A stretch of 64,000 nt of DNA. It comes from Bacilli bacterium (GTDB lineage: Bacteria > Bacillota_I > Bacilli_A > ML615J-28 > CAG-313). Of the stretch, positions 42,568-50,158 are shown one piece after another. The notes under the pieces are model-generated. The model was not told where the DNA came from. It was given only the letters and a program-made list of their open reading frames with translations, and did no database searches. Position 1 is the first letter of the stretch. The number at the start of each line of letters is the position of its first letter. The DNA is taken from positions 70,161-134,160 of the forward strand of contig JAFQPO010000014.1 of assembly GCA_017411715.1 (NCBI GenBank). The letters run 5' to 3'. The position numbers and the translations under genes are program-made.

Positions 42568-45255
42568 ATGTTATCATGGAAATATAAAATCCCTCTATTA
42601 ATTTTTAGTGCAATTGCTTTACTTGCTTCCGCTGTAGTTTGTGTACCTTTTAGTACAAGTGCTATTGCAAATTCGGAAGTAGCATTAAAGTATGTTCTTA
42701 TTCCACTAATTATTGCATTATGTTTTATTGCTAATGCATTCGTTCGTTACATTTGTAAAAGAAAAGATGTTAAATTTGTAAGTGTTGCATCATATTTACC
42801 AATATTTGCATATTTAACTGCTGCAGGATTCTTTACTGTAGCTACAATTATTAAGACTCCATTAGGCTTTGAAAAATTCGATTCATGGATGATCAATTTA
42901 GCAATTATTCTTGTAGTTACAACTTTAGTTGCTTTCATGGGACATTTTGTATATCGATTTATTTTAAGCTTAAAAACTTCTGAAAATATTTTACTAGATT
43001 GCGGTTTAGTAGTATTATTAGTTGCTGGTTTCGTATATTATCGTGCAATCGCTAGTAAATATACAACATTGACTTATCCAAATCCAAATGCTTGGACTAT
43101 TGTTGTATCCATTTTAATTGCTCTATTAATGTGTGCATTCCTTGCATTAAGATTAGTTTTCTTAATGAAGTCTGAAGAATCTTACAAAAACATTTCTAAA
43201 AAAGAATTACTTGAAAGATGGCATAAAGGCCGCGAAGCTGTTTATGCACAAGCAGAAATTGATATTCTTTATAACTTATATGAATTCTCAAAATCTGAGC
43301 TTGGTATTTTAGAAGAATATGCTCATTACGACTGCAAAGAAGAATTTGAAGATGAAGCTACTGATGAAGTAGTTGAAGAAGTTATCGAAGAACCTGTTCA
43401 AGAAATGGTTGAAGAACTTGCTGAAGAGCCTGTTCAAGAAGTAGTTGAAGAACTTGCTGAAGAGTCAGTTCATGAACCTAAACCTGCAAAAGTACAACAT
43501 CGTAAGATTGTTGAATTTGAACACGTAGTTGAACAACCTGTTGTTGAAGTTGTTAAACGTGTTGTTGAACTAGAAAATCCAGAACTAGAAAATATTTCTT
43601 CTGAATTAGAAAAATTAAATGAAGAATATGAATTATTATTAGCTAAGAAAGCAATCAATGAAGTTGAAAAACAAGCATTACTTGCTGGTATTGAAGCATC
43701 ACAACAACAAAAAGAAAAACCTGCACGTCCTCCAAAAGACATCAAACCAACATTTGATCAATTAGTTGGATATGCAAAGGCTTTAGATGGTGCTACTTAT
43801 AAAGCTAATGAAGCAGGAACAAATTATAAATTTAGTTATAATAATAAACCATTCTTATATTTAGCAGATACTCCACGTGATTATCGTTTAACATTCTTAA
43901 TTAATTTAGATGATGTTGCTAAATATGCGGTTAAAACTCCATCATTTGTTAAAGCTAAATCTCCAAACGGAGCAAATTGGTTCAAAATTATTAACAAAGG
44001 TGATGTTGAAGAACAATTATTATTTGAACTTATTGATCAATCAATTGAAACTATTAAAGGTATGATTCAGAAAGTTCAAGAAGATCGTGAACGTCAACGC
44101 CGTGAAAAAGCTGAAGCTGCTGCTCAAGCTAGATTAGAAGCAAAACTTGCTGCAATGACTCCTGAACAAAGAGCACAATGGGAAGCTCGTGAAGCTAAAA
44201 AAGCTGAAAAAGCAAGATTAGCTGCATTAGAAGCAGAAAGATTAGCTGCAATGACTCCAGAAGAAATTGAAGCAGAAAGATTAGCTAAACTTGAAGCTGA
44301 AGCTGATAAAATTCGTCAAGAAGCTGAACGTGAAGCAGAAAAGATTCGTCAAGCTGCAGAACGTGAAGCTGAAAAAGCTCGTTTAGCAAGAGAAAAAGAA
44401 ATTGCAAAACAAAAAGCTTTAGAAGAAAAAGAAGCAGAAAAAGCAAGATTAGCTGCAGAACGCGAAGCTGCAAAATTAAAAGCTCAAGAAGAAAAAGAAG
44501 CAGAAAAAGCTAGATTGGCTGCAGAACGCGAAGCTGCAAAACAAAAAGCTTTAGAAGAAAAAGAAGCAGAAAAAGCTAGATTAGCTGCAGAACGTGAAGC
44601 TGCAAAACAAAAAGCTCAAGAAGAAAAAGAAGCTGCAAAAGCACGTTTAGCAAAAGAAAAAGAACGTGAAGCTGCTAAAGCAAAAGCTCAAAAAGAAAAA
44701 GAAGCAGAAAAAGCACGTTTAGCAAAAGAAAAAGAACGTGAAGCTGCAAAAGCTAAAGCTCAAAAAGAAAAAGAAGCAGAAAAAGCGCGTTTAGCAAAAG
44801 AAAAAGAACGTGAAGCTGCAAAAGCAAAAGCTCAAAAAGAAAAAGAAGCAGAAAAAGCACGTTTAGCAAAAGAAAAAGAACGTGAAGCTGCAAAAGCAAA
44901 AGCGCAAAAAGAAAAAGAAGCAGAAAAAACACGTTTAGCAAAAGAAAAAGAACGCGAAGCTGCAAAAGCAAAAGCGCAAAAAGAAAAAGAAGCAGAAAAA
45001 GCACGTTTAGCAAAAGAAAAAGAACGTGAAGCTGCAAAAGCTAAAGCTCAAAAAGAAAAAGAAGCAGCTAAAGCAAAAGCACTTGCTCTAAAAGAAAAGG
45101 AAGCTGCAAAAGCTAAAGCCCAAAAAGAAAAGGAAGCAGCTAAATTAAAAGCACAAAAAGAAAAAGAACGTGAAGCTGCTAAGGCTAAAGCTTTAAAAGA
45201 AAAAGAAGCTGCTAAAGCAGCAAAACAAGCTGCATCTGAAGAAAAAGCTGCATAA
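42568..45255 (+). CDS. Membrane protein with CyaY/MmcQ-like domain and long charged repeat helix (paralog 2)
   Basis: An 895-aa protein built like its upstream neighbour: six membrane helices (about 8-28, 40-60, 72-94, 110-132, 142-162, 176-196), an acidic linker with a 12-residue repeat (EEPVQEMVEELA, about 274-305), and a CyaY/MmcQ-like domain at about 392-500 (NKPFLYLADTP, RLTFLINLDDVAKY, NWFKIINKG). It then continues into about 370 residues of Ala/Lys/Glu/Arg helix. Residues 600-831 are four 22-residue and six 24-residue repeats (units such as EAEKARLAKEKEREAAKAKA), a pattern expected to form a long single alpha helix or coiled coil, somewhat like the shaft of TolA. The start is 3 nt after the first paralog. 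No function is known to me. Confidence 0.8.
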   Translation: MLSWKYKIPLLIFSAIALLASAVVCVPFSTSAIANSEVALKYVLIPLIIALCFIANAFVRYICKRKDVKFVSVASYLPIFAYLTAAGFFTVATIIKTPLGFEKFDSWMINLAIILVVTTLVAFMGHFVYRFILSLKTSENILLDCGLVVLLVAGFVYYRAIASKYTTLTYPNPNAWTIVVSILIALLMCAFLALRLVFLMKSEESYKNISKKELLERWHKGREAVYAQAEIDILYNLYEFSKSELGILEEYAHYDCKEEFEDEATDEVVEEVIEEPVQEMVEELAEEPVQEVVEELAEESVHEPKPAKVQHRKIVEFEHVVEQPVVEVVKRVVELENPELENISSELEKLNEEYELLLAKKAINEVEKQALLAGIEASQQQKEKPARPPKDIKPTFDQLVGYAKALDGATYKANEAGTNYKFSYNNKPFLYLADTPRDYRLTFLINLDDVAKYAVKTPSFVKAKSPNGANWFKIINKGDVEEQLLFELIDQSIETIKGMIQKVQEDRERQRREKAEAAAQARLEAKLAAMTPEQRAQWEAREAKKAEKARLAALEAERLAAMTPEEIEAERLAKLEAEADKIRQEAEREAEKIRQAAEREAEKARLAREKEIAKQKALEEKEAEKARLAAEREAAKLKAQEEKEAEKARLAAEREAAKQKALEEKEAEKARLAAEREAAKQKAQEEKEAAKARLAKEKEREAAKAKAQKEKEAEKARLAKEKEREAAKAKAQKEKEAEKARLAKEKEREAAKAKAQKEKEAEKARLAKEKEREAAKAKAQKEKEAEKTRLAKEKEREAAKAKAQKEKEAEKARLAKEKEREAAKAKAQKEKEAAKAKALALKEKEAAKAKAQKEKEAAKLKAQKEKEREAAKAKALKEKEAAKAAKQAASEEKAA
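43387..43458 (+). repeat. Two 36-nt tandem coding repeats in the acidic linker
   Basis: Units 43387-43422 and 43423-43458 encode EEPVQEMVEELA and EEPVQEVVEELA; a third, diverged unit begins at 43459. Confidence 0.85.
44152..44195 (+). repeat. 44-nt direct repeat shared with paralog 1 (copy 2)
   Basis: Identical to 42442-42485. Confidence 0.9.
44365..44628 (+). repeat. Four 66-nt tandem coding repeats (22-residue helix units)
   Basis: Each unit encodes a variant of EAEKARLAAEREAAKQKALEEK-type sequence, beginning at 44365, 44431, 44497 and 44563. The units share the frame and the opening EAEKARLA. Confidence 0.9.
44629..45060 (+). repeat. Six 72-nt tandem coding repeats (24-residue helix units)
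   Basis: Units start at 44629, 44701, 44773, 44845, 44917 and 44989. Each opens with EAEKARLAKEKER (EAAK in unit 1, EAEKT in unit 5) and ends in AKAQKEK. The near-identity at DNA level makes copy number change by slippage or recombination likely. Confidence 0.93.
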
Positions 45256-45269
45256 ATAAAACTGTGATG

Positions 45270-45475
45270 AAGACTAGTAGAATGATGTGTTATTTATAGA
45301 AAGTAGTTGATGATGGAAATACTACATTAACCTTATTTGAAGCTCCTTCTGAGTGGAATTAAAAGTTCCCGCTTGTAGCGTTAAAACTCCTTAAGTGCAT
45401 GAATATCTTAAATTCATGAATTAGGATGGTACCGCGATTTTAGAATCGTTCCTATTTTAGGGGACGATTCTTTTA
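45270..45475 (+). promoter_or_regulatory. T-box leader of alaS (alanine)
   Basis: The T-box AGGATGGTACCGCG lies at 45423-45436. Stem I closes around ACT-AGAA (from 45274) with TTCT-AGT (to about 45354). The specifier is GCT at 45342-45344 in the context GAAGCTCC, which reads alanine. A stem III hairpin (GGAATT/AGTTCC) follows. The terminator stem, GAATCGTTCC with GGGGACGATTC (about 45443-45471), is followed by T residues. Uncharged tRNA-Ala should stabilise the antiterminator and allow alaS transcription. I see no strong promoter between the preceding gene and the leader. Confidence 0.93.
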
Positions 45476-45497
45476 TTTTTTGTAAAAAGAGGTTTAT

Positions 45498-48185
45498 ATG
45501 AAAAAATTAACAGGAACAGAGATTCGCCAAATGTGGTTGGATTTCTTTGCATCAAAAAATCATGAAGTAATTCCTAGTGCTTCATTAATTCCTAATGATG
45601 ACCCTACATTATTATGGATTAATGCTGGTGTTGCACCATTAAAGAAATATTTTGATGGTCGTTTAAAACCTACTAACCCCAGAATGTGTAATGCACAAAA
45701 ATCAATTAGAACTAATGATATTGAAAATGTTGGTAAAACTGCTAGACATCATACATTCTTTGAAATGTTAGGTAACTTTTCAATTGGTGATTATTTTAGA
45801 GAAGAAGCACTTACTTGGGCGTTTGAGTTATTAACTAGCCCAAAATGGTTTGATTTTAGTCCTAATCAATTATATATTACATATTATCCTAATGATACAG
45901 TAACTTTTAATAAATGGGTAGAATTAGGAATGAGTCCTGATCATTTGATTCCCCTTGAAGATAATTTCTGGGAAATAGGGGAAGGCCCATGTGGACCTGA
46001 CACAGAAATCTTCTTTGATCGTGGTGAAAAGTATGATCCAGAAGGCTTAGGAATTAAAATGTTAAAAGAAGATATTGAAAATGATCGATACATTGAAATT
46101 TGGAACATCGTTTTTAGTCAATACAATTCAAAAACTAATTTAGATCGTAGTGAATATCCTGAATTACCAAGTAAGAATATTGATACAGGTTGTGGATTAG
46201 AACGTCTTGCTTGCGTTATGCAAGAAGTTGATACTAACTATGAAACTGACTTATTTATGCCTATGATTAATTACATTGAAGATTTAACTGGCATCAAATA
46301 TACTGATCAAATGGCCTTTAGAGTAATTGTTGACCATATTAGAAGTGTTACTTTCGCTATTGCTGATGGAGCTACACTTTCAAATGAAGGACGTGGTTAT
46401 GTTTTAAGAAGAATATTGCGTCGTGCTGTTAGATATGGTAAGAAATTAGGTATTAAGGGATTATTCTTATATAAAATGGTTGATGTTGTAGTAAATAATA
46501 TGAAAGCATTCTATCCATATTTACTTGAAAAACAATCTATAATTGAAAATATTGTAAAATTAGAAGAAGAGAATTTCTTAAAAACATTAGAAAATGGTGA
46601 AAAGAAATTAACTGAATTAATTAATAATTTAGATGGAAAAGTATTAAAAGGAAGCGATGCTTTCTTGTTGTACGATACTTTTGGATTCCCTCTTGAATTG
46701 ACAATTGAAGCAGCTTCAGAAAAAGGTATTGAAGTAGATGAAAAAGGATATTATGAACATTTAGCACTTCAAAAGCAAAGAGCTAGAGAAAGCCGTGTTA
46801 AGACACAATCAATGAATACACAAGTTGAAGCATATTTGAATTTTACAGAAAAATCTTCATTTGTTGGATATGAAACTTTATCTATTGATTCTGAAATAAT
46901 TGCTATATTTAAAGATGGTAATTTAGTAGATGAAGCAAATGGTGAAGTAATAATTGTTACTAGAGAAACTCCATTCTATGCGGAAAGTGGCGGACAAATT
47001 TCTGATACTGGATATATTTTGATAAATGGTGAGGAACATCACATTTTAAATATTTTCAAACTTCCTAATGGTCAACATGCTCATGTTATAGAAACTAATG
47101 ATTTATTAAAAGTTGGTTCTATCGTTAAATTAAATGTAAATGAATCAATCCGTAAACATACTGCTTATAACCATTCCGCAACACATTTATTAGGTGAAGC
47201 GTTAAGAAAAGTATTAGGTAATCATGTTGTACAACAAGGCTCTTACGTTAATAATAAACGTTTACGCTTTGACTTTAATCATTTCCAAAATTTAACAAAT
47301 GATGAAATACTAAAAGTTGAAAGTATTGTAAATGATGCTATTAATGCTGCATATCAAGTTAATGTGATTAATACTACTGTTGAAAATGCGGTTAAACTAG
47401 GTGCTCAAGCATTATTCGGTGAAAAATATGGAGATACTGTTCGTTTAGTAGATATGGATTTCAGTAAAGAATTATGCGGTGGAACACACGTTTCTAATAC
47501 AGCTGATATTAAAAAGTTCGCTATTTTAAGTATTGAATCTAAAGGATCAGGTATTTTTAGGATTGAAGCTTCTACAAATGATATGATTAATACTGAAATT
47601 GGTTTATCATTAGAAAATTTAAATAACGATATTGAAAATCTTAAAAATAAATTACACAGTGTTAAAGCAAACGCTGAAAAAGAAAATATTGAAATTGTTA
47701 CGAAAGATATTCCAACTTTTGAATATGTGGGAAGTTATAAAGATATGCTTACTAAGCGTTCAGAATATGATTTTTATTGGAATTATGTTAAAGATGCTGA
47801 AAAAGAACTTAACAATAAACTACGTAATAAGTCAAGTGAAGGATTTGACAAATTAGGTGAGGAGTTTGTTTGTCTTAATAATATTCAATATTTGATTAAA
47901 AAGATAGAAAATGTTGATATAAATGTTTTAAAAGATTTAGCTGATAAATTAACATTAGATAAAGAAAATGCATTTGTTATGATGTCATCGGCAAAAGATG
48001 GAAAAGTATTCTTTGTCGCTAAAAGTAAAAACACACCACATCATGCTGGTGAATTAGTAAAATTAGCTGCAGTAACTGCTAGCGGAAATGGTGGCGGTCG
48101 CCCTGATTTCGCACAAGCTGGTGGTAAAGATGAATCTAAGATTGAAGAAGCATTACAAAATGTCAAAACAAAGTTGGGATTATAA
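45498..48185 (+). CDS. alaS: Alanyl-tRNA synthetase
   Basis: Class II synthetase, 895 aa. The catalytic core opens with GTEIRQMWLDFFASKNHEVIPSASL and contains motif 2/3 residues in RHHTFFEMLGNFSIGDYF and the GCGLERLA block. The editing domain has the zinc ligands HSATHLL (HxxxH) and CGGTHV, and the C-Ala domain ends with SGNGGGRPDFAQAGG. All are intact, so mischarged Ser/Gly should be cleared. It is controlled by the upstream T-box and overlaps ruvX by one base (TAATG). Confidence 0.98.
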   Translation: MKKLTGTEIRQMWLDFFASKNHEVIPSASLIPNDDPTLLWINAGVAPLKKYFDGRLKPTNPRMCNAQKSIRTNDIENVGKTARHHTFFEMLGNFSIGDYFREEALTWAFELLTSPKWFDFSPNQLYITYYPNDTVTFNKWVELGMSPDHLIPLEDNFWEIGEGPCGPDTEIFFDRGEKYDPEGLGIKMLKEDIENDRYIEIWNIVFSQYNSKTNLDRSEYPELPSKNIDTGCGLERLACVMQEVDTNYETDLFMPMINYIEDLTGIKYTDQMAFRVIVDHIRSVTFAIADGATLSNEGRGYVLRRILRRAVRYGKKLGIKGLFLYKMVDVVVNNMKAFYPYLLEKQSIIENIVKLEEENFLKTLENGEKKLTELINNLDGKVLKGSDAFLLYDTFGFPLELTIEAASEKGIEVDEKGYYEHLALQKQRARESRVKTQSMNTQVEAYLNFTEKSSFVGYETLSIDSEIIAIFKDGNLVDEANGEVIIVTRETPFYAESGGQISDTGYILINGEEHHILNIFKLPNGQHAHVIETNDLLKVGSIVKLNVNESIRKHTAYNHSATHLLGEALRKVLGNHVVQQGSYVNNKRLRFDFNHFQNLTNDEILKVESIVNDAINAAYQVNVINTTVENAVKLGAQALFGEKYGDTVRLVDMDFSKELCGGTHVSNTADIKKFAILSIESKGSGIFRIEASTNDMINTEIGLSLENLNNDIENLKNKLHSVKANAEKENIEIVTKDIPTFEYVGSYKDMLTKRSEYDFYWNYVKDAEKELNNKLRNKSSEGFDKLGEEFVCLNNIQYLIKKIENVDINVLKDLADKLTLDKENAFVMMSSAKDGKVFFVAKSKNTPHHAGELVKLAAVTASGNGGGRPDFAQAGGKDESKIEEALQNVKTKLGL

Positions 48186-48604
48186 TGAGATATTTAGGCT
48201 TAGATTTAGGAAATAGAACATGTGGGGTTGCGGTAAGTGATTCCTTAGGAATTGTAGCAACTGGTGTAGATACAATAAGATTTGGTGAAAAAGATTTGCA
48301 AAAAGCACTTGAATGTGTTAAAATGATTATTGTAGAAAAAGCAGTTGATAAGATTGTAATGGGGTTACCTAAAAATATGGATGGTAGCTTAGGATTTCAA
48401 GCTGAATATGTTTTATCTTTTAAACAAATGTTAGAAGATGCTTGTGGGCTTGAAGTTATTATGGTTGATGAACGACTAACAACATCACAAGTTTTAAAAG
48501 TAATGATTGATGGTGATGTGTCTAGAGCTAAAAGAAAACAAAGTGTTGACAAATTAGCTGCAGTTGTTATTTTACAGTCTTATTTAGATCGCTTGAGTAG
48601 ATAA
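48185..48604 (+). CDS. ruvX: RuvX/YqgF-type RNase H-fold nuclease
   Basis: A 139-aa RNase H-like protein needed for 16S rRNA 5' end maturation and once proposed as a Holliday junction resolvase. The opening LGLDLGNRTCGVAVSD, the middle IVMGLPKNMDGS and the block VDERLTTSQV followed by SVDKLAAVVILQSYLD are complete. It overlaps the alaS stop. In most Bacilli a yrzL (IreB) gene sits between alaS and this one; here it is absent. Confidence 0.95.
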   Translation: MRYLGLDLGNRTCGVAVSDSLGIVATGVDTIRFGEKDLQKALECVKMIIVEKAVDKIVMGLPKNMDGSLGFQAEYVLSFKQMLEDACGLEVIMVDERLTTSQVLKVMIDGDVSRAKRKQSVDKLAAVVILQSYLDRLSR

Positions 48605-48630
48605 TTTATATAATAGAAAGAGGAAATATT

Positions 48631-49095
48631 ATGAGTGAAATGAAACCTTTAGAACAACATTTAACAATTATTGATGAAGAAGGAAATGAAATTTTATGCC
48701 AAATTTTATTTACTTTTGAATCTGAAGAATTAGGTAAAAAATATGTTTTATTCTACCCTTTATCAAGTGAAGAAGATGAAGATGGTAAAGTAGACGTTAT
48801 GGCTGCTTCTTATGTAGAAGGCGAAGATGGTCAAGGAGAATTATCACCAGTTGAAACTGATGAAGAATGGGCTCTAATTGAAGAAGTTCTTCAAGAATTT
48901 GAAGAATCTTATGATGAAGAAGCTGAAGAAGAACATCATTGTTGCTGCGGTCATCATGGTGATGAATGCTGCGAAGAAAAAGATGGATGTTGTGAAGAAA
49001 AAGAAGAATGCTGCTGCGGTCATCATGGTGATGAATGCTGCGAAGAAAAAGAAGAATGCTGCTGTGGTCATCACCACTGCAAAGAAGAAGAATAA
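48631..49095 (+). CDS. DUF1292 protein with a Cys/His-rich C-terminal tail
   Basis: Residues 1-95 form the DUF1292 (YrzB-type) domain (LTIIDEEGNEI, KKYVLFYPL, EEWALIEEVLQEF), an acidic protein of unknown function that normally ends here and normally follows ruvX in Bacilli. This one has an added tail (about 101-154) with 16 Cys and 9 His, arranged as repeats of CCCGHHGDECCEEK (104-117 and 127-140) plus a third partial copy ending HHHC. The tail looks like a soft-metal binding or storage module (zinc, copper or nickel), which is an inference. AAAGAGG precedes the start. Confidence 0.85.
   Translation: MSEMKPLEQHLTIIDEEGNEILCQILFTFESEELGKKYVLFYPLSSEEDEDGKVDVMAASYVEGEDGQGELSPVETDEEWALIEEVLQEFEESYDEEAEEEHHCCCGHHGDECCEEKDGCCEEKEECCCGHHGDECCEEKEECCCGHHHCKEEE
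48940..49050 (+). repeat. Direct coding repeat in the Cys/His tail
   Basis: The 42-nt unit at 48940-48981 recurs at 49009-49050 with few changes (69-nt period), encoding the same 14 residues, so the tail grew by duplication. Confidence 0.8.
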
Positions 49096-49108
49096 GAAAA
49101 GCCTTAAT

Positions 49109-49148
49109 AAAAAGGACCTGTTGCTTTTAGCAAACAGATCCTTTTTTT
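49109..49148. terminator. Bidirectional terminator between the DUF1292 gene and mrp
   Basis: A long stem (AAAAAGGA with TCCTTTTTTT, inner CTGTT with AACAG and an internal mismatch), with A and T runs on either side. Confidence 0.8.
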
Positions 49149-49150
49149 AT

Positions 49151-50158
49151 TTAATCATAATCAACTTCATTAAAAATAATTAAGTCAGCTATATCATCAT
49201 ATAGTTTACCATTGTCTTCATCAATGTCAAAAATGGCAGGGTGTTTTTTAGGTTGATCAATTGGTATTTGAGCAAGTAGTTCTGCACCTAGTAATTTTGA
49301 TACTTCTAAACCGCCACCTTCGCCGAAGATGTTTTCACGTTGGCCATTAATTGGATTTTTATAATACGACATATTTTCAATCACACCAAGAATTTGATGG
49401 TCCAGTTTTAAAGCAGCAAAGCCAGCTTTGATTGCAACGTGAGATGCTGATAAATGAGGAGTAGTGACAATAATCATTTTTGCTTGCGGAATGTATGATT
49501 TTACATCTAACATTACATCACCTGTTCCTGGTGGTAAGTCGATAAGCATATATTCTAATTCTTTATCCCATGCAACATCATAGAAGAAGTGTTCAAGCAT
49601 AGAATGAAGCATTCCGCCACGCCAAATTACTGGTTCTTTAGGATTAGTAAAGAATTCAGTTGAAATTACTTGCATTGTTTGATAAGTAATTGGTGCAATC
49701 TTTTGATTTTCGTCATAATGAGGAAATTCATGAGGTACATTTAGTAGTTTAGGGATACTTGAACCATAGATGTCCGCATCAATAATACCTACTTTATGTC
49801 CCTTTTTCATTAAACGATTAGCGATATTTACAACGACAGTAGATTTTCCAACTCCACCTTTACCACTTGCGATGCCTATGAAAGTACACTTGCCTTTAGT
49901 AATACTTTCAATTTTTTTATTTTCTTCGATTTCAAGTTTTAAACCTTTGTGACCTAATGTTTGTTTAATTAGTTTTGTAACGTCCATTCTCAAACTACGT
50001 TCAGCTTGGTCAGATTTTTTACCAATCGCAATGATTAATGTAACAAGGTCGTGCTCTTCATCATACCCAATATGTTTGATTCCTTCACTTTGTTTTAAAC
50101 TCATTTTTAGAGAAGGATCAATTAATTTTTCTAGTTCTAATCTAATTTTATCTTTCAT
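49151..50158 (-). CDS. mrp: Mrp/ApbC-type iron-sulfur carrier ATPase
   Basis: A P-loop ATPase that delivers Fe-S clusters to apoproteins, 335 aa from the ATG at 50158. An N-terminal DUF59-like domain (about 1-85) is followed by the deviant Walker A ASGKGGVGKST near 97-107, the IIDADIYG block, and DLPPGTGD. The usual cluster-binding CxxC near the C terminus is not seen: the region after VIENMSYY reads KNPINGQ where many homologues have Cys-x-x-Cys, so cluster holding may differ. The start was chosen for its AAAGGAGG site; an upstream in-frame ATG at 50197 lies inside tmcAL. It overlaps tmcAL by 11 nt. Confidence 0.9.
   Translation of the reverse strand: MKDKIRLELEKLIDPSLKMSLKQSEGIKHIGYDEEHDLVTLIIAIGKKSDQAERSLRMDVTKLIKQTLGHKGLKLEIEENKKIESITKGKCTFIGIASGKGGVGKSTVVVNIANRLMKKGHKVGIIDADIYGSSIPKLLNVPHEFPHYDENQKIAPITYQTMQVISTEFFTNPKEPVIWRGGMLHSMLEHFFYDVAWDKELEYMLIDLPPGTGDVMLDVKSYIPQAKMIIVTTPHLSASHVAIKAGFAALKLDHQILGVIENMSYYKNPINGQRENIFGEGGGLEVSKLLGAELLAQIPIDQPKKHPAIFDIDEDNGKLYDDIADLIIFNEVDYD

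Noticed and set aside
44285-45037. Leucine-rich open frames on the minus strand
   Set aside because: They are the antisense of the Glu/Lys/Ala repeat array (CTT/TTT codons from AAG/AAA); no ribosome sites and purely repetitive products.
44365-45060. Regular repeats that could suggest a CRISPR array
   Set aside because: The 66- and 72-nt units have no unique spacers, stay in one reading frame and encode helix repeats.
48874-49183. Phe/Met-rich frame on the minus strand and a Lys/Asn-rich frame on the plus strand over the Cys/His tail
   Set aside because: Shadows of the repetitive DUF1292 tail; low-complexity products without ribosome sites.
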